A stretch of 64,000 nucleotides of DNA, from assembly GCA_963849955.1 (NCBI GenBank), contig CAWKJU010000013.1, positions 1 to 64,000 of the forward strand. The letters run 5' to 3'. The notes beneath the pieces are model-generated. The model ran no database searches, was not told the DNA's origin, and saw only the letters and a list, made by a program, of their open reading frames with translations. Position numbers and translations under genes: made by a program. The DNA comes from CAWFGW01 sp963849955. Lineage in GTDB: Bacteria > Bacteroidota > Bacteroidia > Cytophagales > JAAEPT01. This document shows, piece by piece, positions 61,329-64,000 of the stretch. Within the stretch, counting starts at the first letter, position 1. The number at the start of each line of letters is the position of its first letter.

Positions 61329-63518
61329 TTATTTTTTTACAATTCTAATTGTTTGAACATCTCTTGAAGTATATACTTTTATAAAATAAACTCCTCCCGA
61401 ATAATCATCAAGCATTAATTGATTGGTATCGTTATTTTTAGTGAATACAATTACTCCATTTGCTGTTAGCAATTCTAGTTTTACAATGTCTTCTGCAGAT
61501 TGTAGATTCAATTGATTGGAACATGGATTCGGATAAAAAGAAACTCTTTCCTCATCAAAAGAATAAGTATAGGTTCCTGTAATGGTTTCATCTACATCTA
61601 TTTCATTAACTGTGGCTTCATATAGTCCGCTTCTATAAACTAAAGTTGGGCCAGTTGCTAATCCCTGAGCGCCACTTTTGAAGGTCATAAATGTAGGATC
61701 ATACAACCCTAAATTATTAGCATCATGATCCCAAGTAAGCCCACCATCTAGCGAATGAAAAACTTTCTCGTTACTTCCTCTTCCATCGGCATCCATTATA
61801 AAGATTTCGTTTTCATTTTTAGCTGCCAACATATCCCAATGCTGCATTCTGATACTTGGGATAGCCGTGGATTGATTGGTCCATGATGTACCACCATCAG
61901 CAGTTCTGTATAAAAAGCCATTGCCTCCATATAAAAAACCTAGGTTTTTATTTACAAAAAATAGTTTTGTGCCATAATCTCTATTTGCAGGTAAATTACC
62001 AGTTACATTGACAAAACTTGTTCCTGTATCGCCAGAGAACTGCACTTTGTAATTACCTAATATGTAAATAGCATCTATGCTTACTGCAGATATAGCTAAT
62101 GGTGTAGTAACACCTGTCGCTTTTGAAGTCCAGTTAACTCCACCGTCTATTGAATATCTGAGTGCCCCATTACCAACAAGTATAAAATTATCTCCACCTA
62201 AGTATTTAAAGTAATAATATTGTGGATTAAACTCTGGAAATGTATGCGTTAAGGAAAAAGTTTGACCTCCATCTTTACTCAAATAAAGTCGCGTATTTGC
62301 TATTACAAAAATACTATCTTTACCTCTTACAGCATAGGAATCATAGTTTGCATTATCATTAAATTGACCTAATATTGGATTGGTTTTCCCCCATGTAAGC
62401 CCACCATTTATTGATTTATAAAAATAATTACCATAAGGTGCTAATAATATAGTATCATTAACTAAAGAGGCTTTTTGTAGATTAGTAGGTGCAAAATTTT
62501 GAGGTGTAGAAACTACTAAAGATTCATCAAGTATATAGGAATTATAATAATCCATCATAAAAAACTTTCCATTTACCTCATGTAAATGTTTTATAATAGT
62601 AGGTCCTAAAAACTCATCTTTGTTTTGAAGGGTTTTCCATGTGTTACCTCCATCCTTAGTAATTTCAACTGTGGTTCGACCAGCACTCACTATACCCACT
62701 TCTGGTGTAATAAAAAAAAGATCATAAATTGACTTGCTACCGGGAAAATCTATACCAGTAAAATTAAGTCCTCCATTGGTAGTTTTATAAAAAATACGAT
62801 CATTCACATTGATAAAAAAGTTTTGTGCATTGATAAAACTGATATTTTCATATCCCTTTTTATTTACATTATTAAAATTATTTCCTGCTAAACCCGCTGG
62901 TGGAAAAGCTATAGTATCATAGGTTTTACCCATATTGGTACTTCTTAAAATAGCAAGGGCTTTGGTAAATCCATAGGGGGGTACTGGAAGGTGATCTAGT
63001 CCTATTAACGTGTCGTTTACCTGAAACAAACTCTTCGGTTGTTTGTATTTATAATAAGACCAGCTAAGGCCATTATCAGTAGTATAAAATGTTTTAGCAT
63101 TTGCTTCAACTGTTTTCACGAAAGCTTCTGTTTCAGACAAAATGACTATTTCTGTAAGGGAAAATATTTTATTCCCTAATGAGTCTTTTAAAATATTTAC
63201 AGACCACGTTTCACCAGCATCACTACTAAGTACAACTTCTGAATTTGAATTAACACCTATGAAGTGTGTATTTGAAAAAGCTTTAAGGCTAGTTACCCCA
63301 CTTTTACTTCCTAAGTTTTTTTCTTTCCAGCTTACACCACCATCAGTTGATTTTCGAATCACACCATCCTGAGTTGATACTAAGATCATGTTAGGATTTG
63401 TAGGGGCATAAGCTACCGAATAGATTGACCCATTTACTATTCTCCATTGTTCTGGTGTTTGAGCTAAAACCAGAATCCCCATCATTAAGATACAAATTGA
63501 GAGTACTGTTTTTTTCAT
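61329..63518 (-). CDS. BNR/sortilin-like propeller protein with T9SS tail
   Basis: The ATG at 63518 (MKKTVLSICILMMGILVLAQ) opens directly on the signal peptide and is preferred to the start at 63557; the protein then has 729 residues. It is a string of BNR/Asp-box blades, each with S-x-DGG-x-(S/T)-W: STDGGVSW, SSDAGETW, TTDNGLSW, TKDGGNTW, SIDGGVNW, TADGGTSW, SLDGGLTW. This is the sortilin/YCF48-like propeller. The C-terminal 75 residues are a type A T9SS sorting domain (VSFYPNPCSNQLNLQSAEDI, LLTANGVIVF, YSGGVYFIKVYTSRDVQTIR). It is secreted and probably released or held at the surface. Ligand unknown. Confidence 0.85.
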   Translation of the reverse strand: MKKTVLSICILMMGILVLAQTPEQWRIVNGSIYSVAYAPTNPNMILVSTQDGVIRKSTDGGVSWKEKNLGSKSGVTSLKAFSNTHFIGVNSNSEVVLSSDAGETWSVNILKDSLGNKIFSLTEIVILSETEAFVKTVEANAKTFYTTDNGLSWSYYKYKQPKSLFQVNDTLIGLDHLPVPPYGFTKALAILRSTNMGKTYDTIAFPPAGLAGNNFNNVNKKGYENISFINAQNFFINVNDRIFYKTTNGGLNFTGIDFPGSKSIYDLFFITPEVGIVSAGRTTVEITKDGGNTWKTLQNKDEFLGPTIIKHLHEVNGKFFMMDYYNSYILDESLVVSTPQNFAPTNLQKASLVNDTILLAPYGNYFYKSINGGLTWGKTNPILGQFNDNANYDSYAVRGKDSIFVIANTRLYLSKDGGQTFSLTHTFPEFNPQYYYFKYLGGDNFILVGNGALRYSIDGGVNWTSKATGVTTPLAISAVSIDAIYILGNYKVQFSGDTGTSFVNVTGNLPANRDYGTKLFFVNKNLGFLYGGNGFLYRTADGGTSWTNQSTAIPSIRMQHWDMLAAKNENEIFIMDADGRGSNEKVFHSLDGGLTWDHDANNLGLYDPTFMTFKSGAQGLATGPTLVYRSGLYEATVNEIDVDETITGTYTYSFDEERVSFYPNPCSNQLNLQSAEDIVKLELLTANGVIVFTKNNDTNQLMLDDYSGGVYFIKVYTSRDVQTIRIVKK

Positions 63519-63568
63519 GTGCAAATTGTTTTTAAAGTTTCGCACAACATTAGCCATTCACACGCTTA

Positions 63569-63600
63569 AATGTGTCGCAGCTTAGAAAGTGAGACACATT
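63569..63600. repeat. Inverted repeat between the BNR and AraC-type genes
   Basis: AATGTGTC (63569-63576) and GACACATT (63593-63600) are 8-base arms with a 16-base spacer. It lies after the partial AraC-type gene and 51 bases before the BNR gene start, so it could be an operator for either or a weak terminator. Confidence 0.4.
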
Positions 63601-63617
63601 AAACAAGCTTAAAAAAG

Positions 63618-64000
63618 CTATTTAGAAGTATTTATAAATTGTTGAGGAGTTTCTCCTGTATATTTTTTAAATGCCCTATAAAAAGATGAACGACTATTGA
63701 ACCCTGTGTCATAAGCGATACCTTCAATTGTTTCATGGGGTAACATCTGAAGCAATCTGATTTTTGAAGCTTCGATTCTACGTTCATTAATTAAATCAAA
63801 AAATGACTTTTTATAAAAGTAATTAATAGACTGTGACACTACATAGTCAAGTTCACCTAACCGGTTGGATATAGCTTTCATAGATAAATCGGACTCACAA
63901 TAGATGTGTTCTTTATCTAATAATATGGATAATGCCTCGTATACTGATTGGTGTTTATCTGTCGGAACAAAAACTTTTTCATCCGAACCAGGTACTGATT
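63618..64000 (-). CDS. AraC-type regulator, C-terminal part (gene cut by window end)
   Basis: The frame is open to the last base of the window on the minus strand, at least 126 codons, so the ATG at 63881 is internal. The last 90 residues are an AraC DNA-binding domain (LGELDYVVSQSINYFYKKSF, then TIEGIAYDTGFNSRSSFYRA and YTGETPQQFINTS). In Bacteroidota this type often follows a membrane or sensor part, which would lie outside the window. Confidence 0.85.
   Translation of the reverse strand, partial: SVPGSDEKVFVPTDKHQSVYEALSILLDKEHIYCESDLSMKAISNRLGELDYVVSQSINYFYKKSFFDLINERRIEASKIRLLQMLPHETIEGIAYDTGFNSRSSFYRAFKKYTGETPQQFINTSK

Noticed and set aside
1..64000. tRNA or rRNA genes
   Set aside because: I scanned the intergenic stretches by eye for cloverleaf cores (GTTCGAATC-like T arms) and conserved rRNA segments and found none; a covariance search could still find one.

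Overview
The window comes from a low-GC member of the Bacteroidota, most likely a Flavobacteriales-type organism (the phylum is firm, the order is a guess). The evidence is type IX secretion (T9SS) components and T9SS-sorted cargo, a short bacterial SRP RNA, promoters of the TTTG / TAnnTTTG type, a SusC-like TonB receptor, an UMF1-type transporter, PorQ, a BFN-type nuclease, an ftsE without an adjacent ftsX, and CWC/DUF5522 and DUF983 proteins. Most of the 64 kb is ordinary chromosome.

Region by region. 1-7262: a broken polytopic membrane protein, a lipoprotein and UMF1 transporter pair, a TonB-dependent receptor, methylglyoxal synthase and a YihY-family protein. 7263-12827: one very large alpha-2-macroglobulin-like protein. 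12828-15460: the only clearly accessory patch, made of a REP-associated tyrosine transposase (RAYT), relics of at least two further RAYTs, two families of REP-like hairpins, and genes that these elements have cut or extended. 15731-23480: a T9SS cargo protein, AcpH, a two-domain SDR, then a compact signalling and stress block (D-lactate dehydrogenase, tandem universal stress protein, soluble PAS histidine kinase, REC-CRP/FNR response regulator). 23516-31464: recQ and a leftward operon guaA, TPR/periplasmic-binding protein, hemL, proC, dcd, then the SRP RNA. 31507-38105: fsa, ftsE and a glycosyltransferase rightward, facing a leftward run etfB, etfA, BFN nuclease, FAD monooxygenase, tyrA-like. 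38264-49359: TPR protein and pbpC, hslU, porQ, lon, a PorE-like OmpA protein and a LuxC-family acyl-CoA reductase. 49457-54237: dicluster ferredoxin, pgk, a SIMPL protein and a propeller protein with T9SS tail. 54527-60256: a cobalamin riboswitch in front of metE, followed by a porin-like protein, a CWC-DUF5522 protein and a DUF71 ATP pyrophosphatase, which together look like a B12-linked neighbourhood. 60354-64000: an AraC regulator, a BNR-propeller T9SS cargo and the 3' end of another AraC-type gene.

The points most worth a second look are the RAYT/REP patch, where a REP-RAYT-REP unit seems to sit inside a reading frame and a REP supplies the stop codon of another gene; the B12 riboswitch/metE/DUF71 neighbourhood; the Usp/LDH/PAS-HK/REC-CRP module with a palindrome in its divergent promoter region; and the LuxC-like reductase facing a ferredoxin gene. 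I found no CRISPR array, no tRNA or rRNA, no phage and no recognisable defence system.
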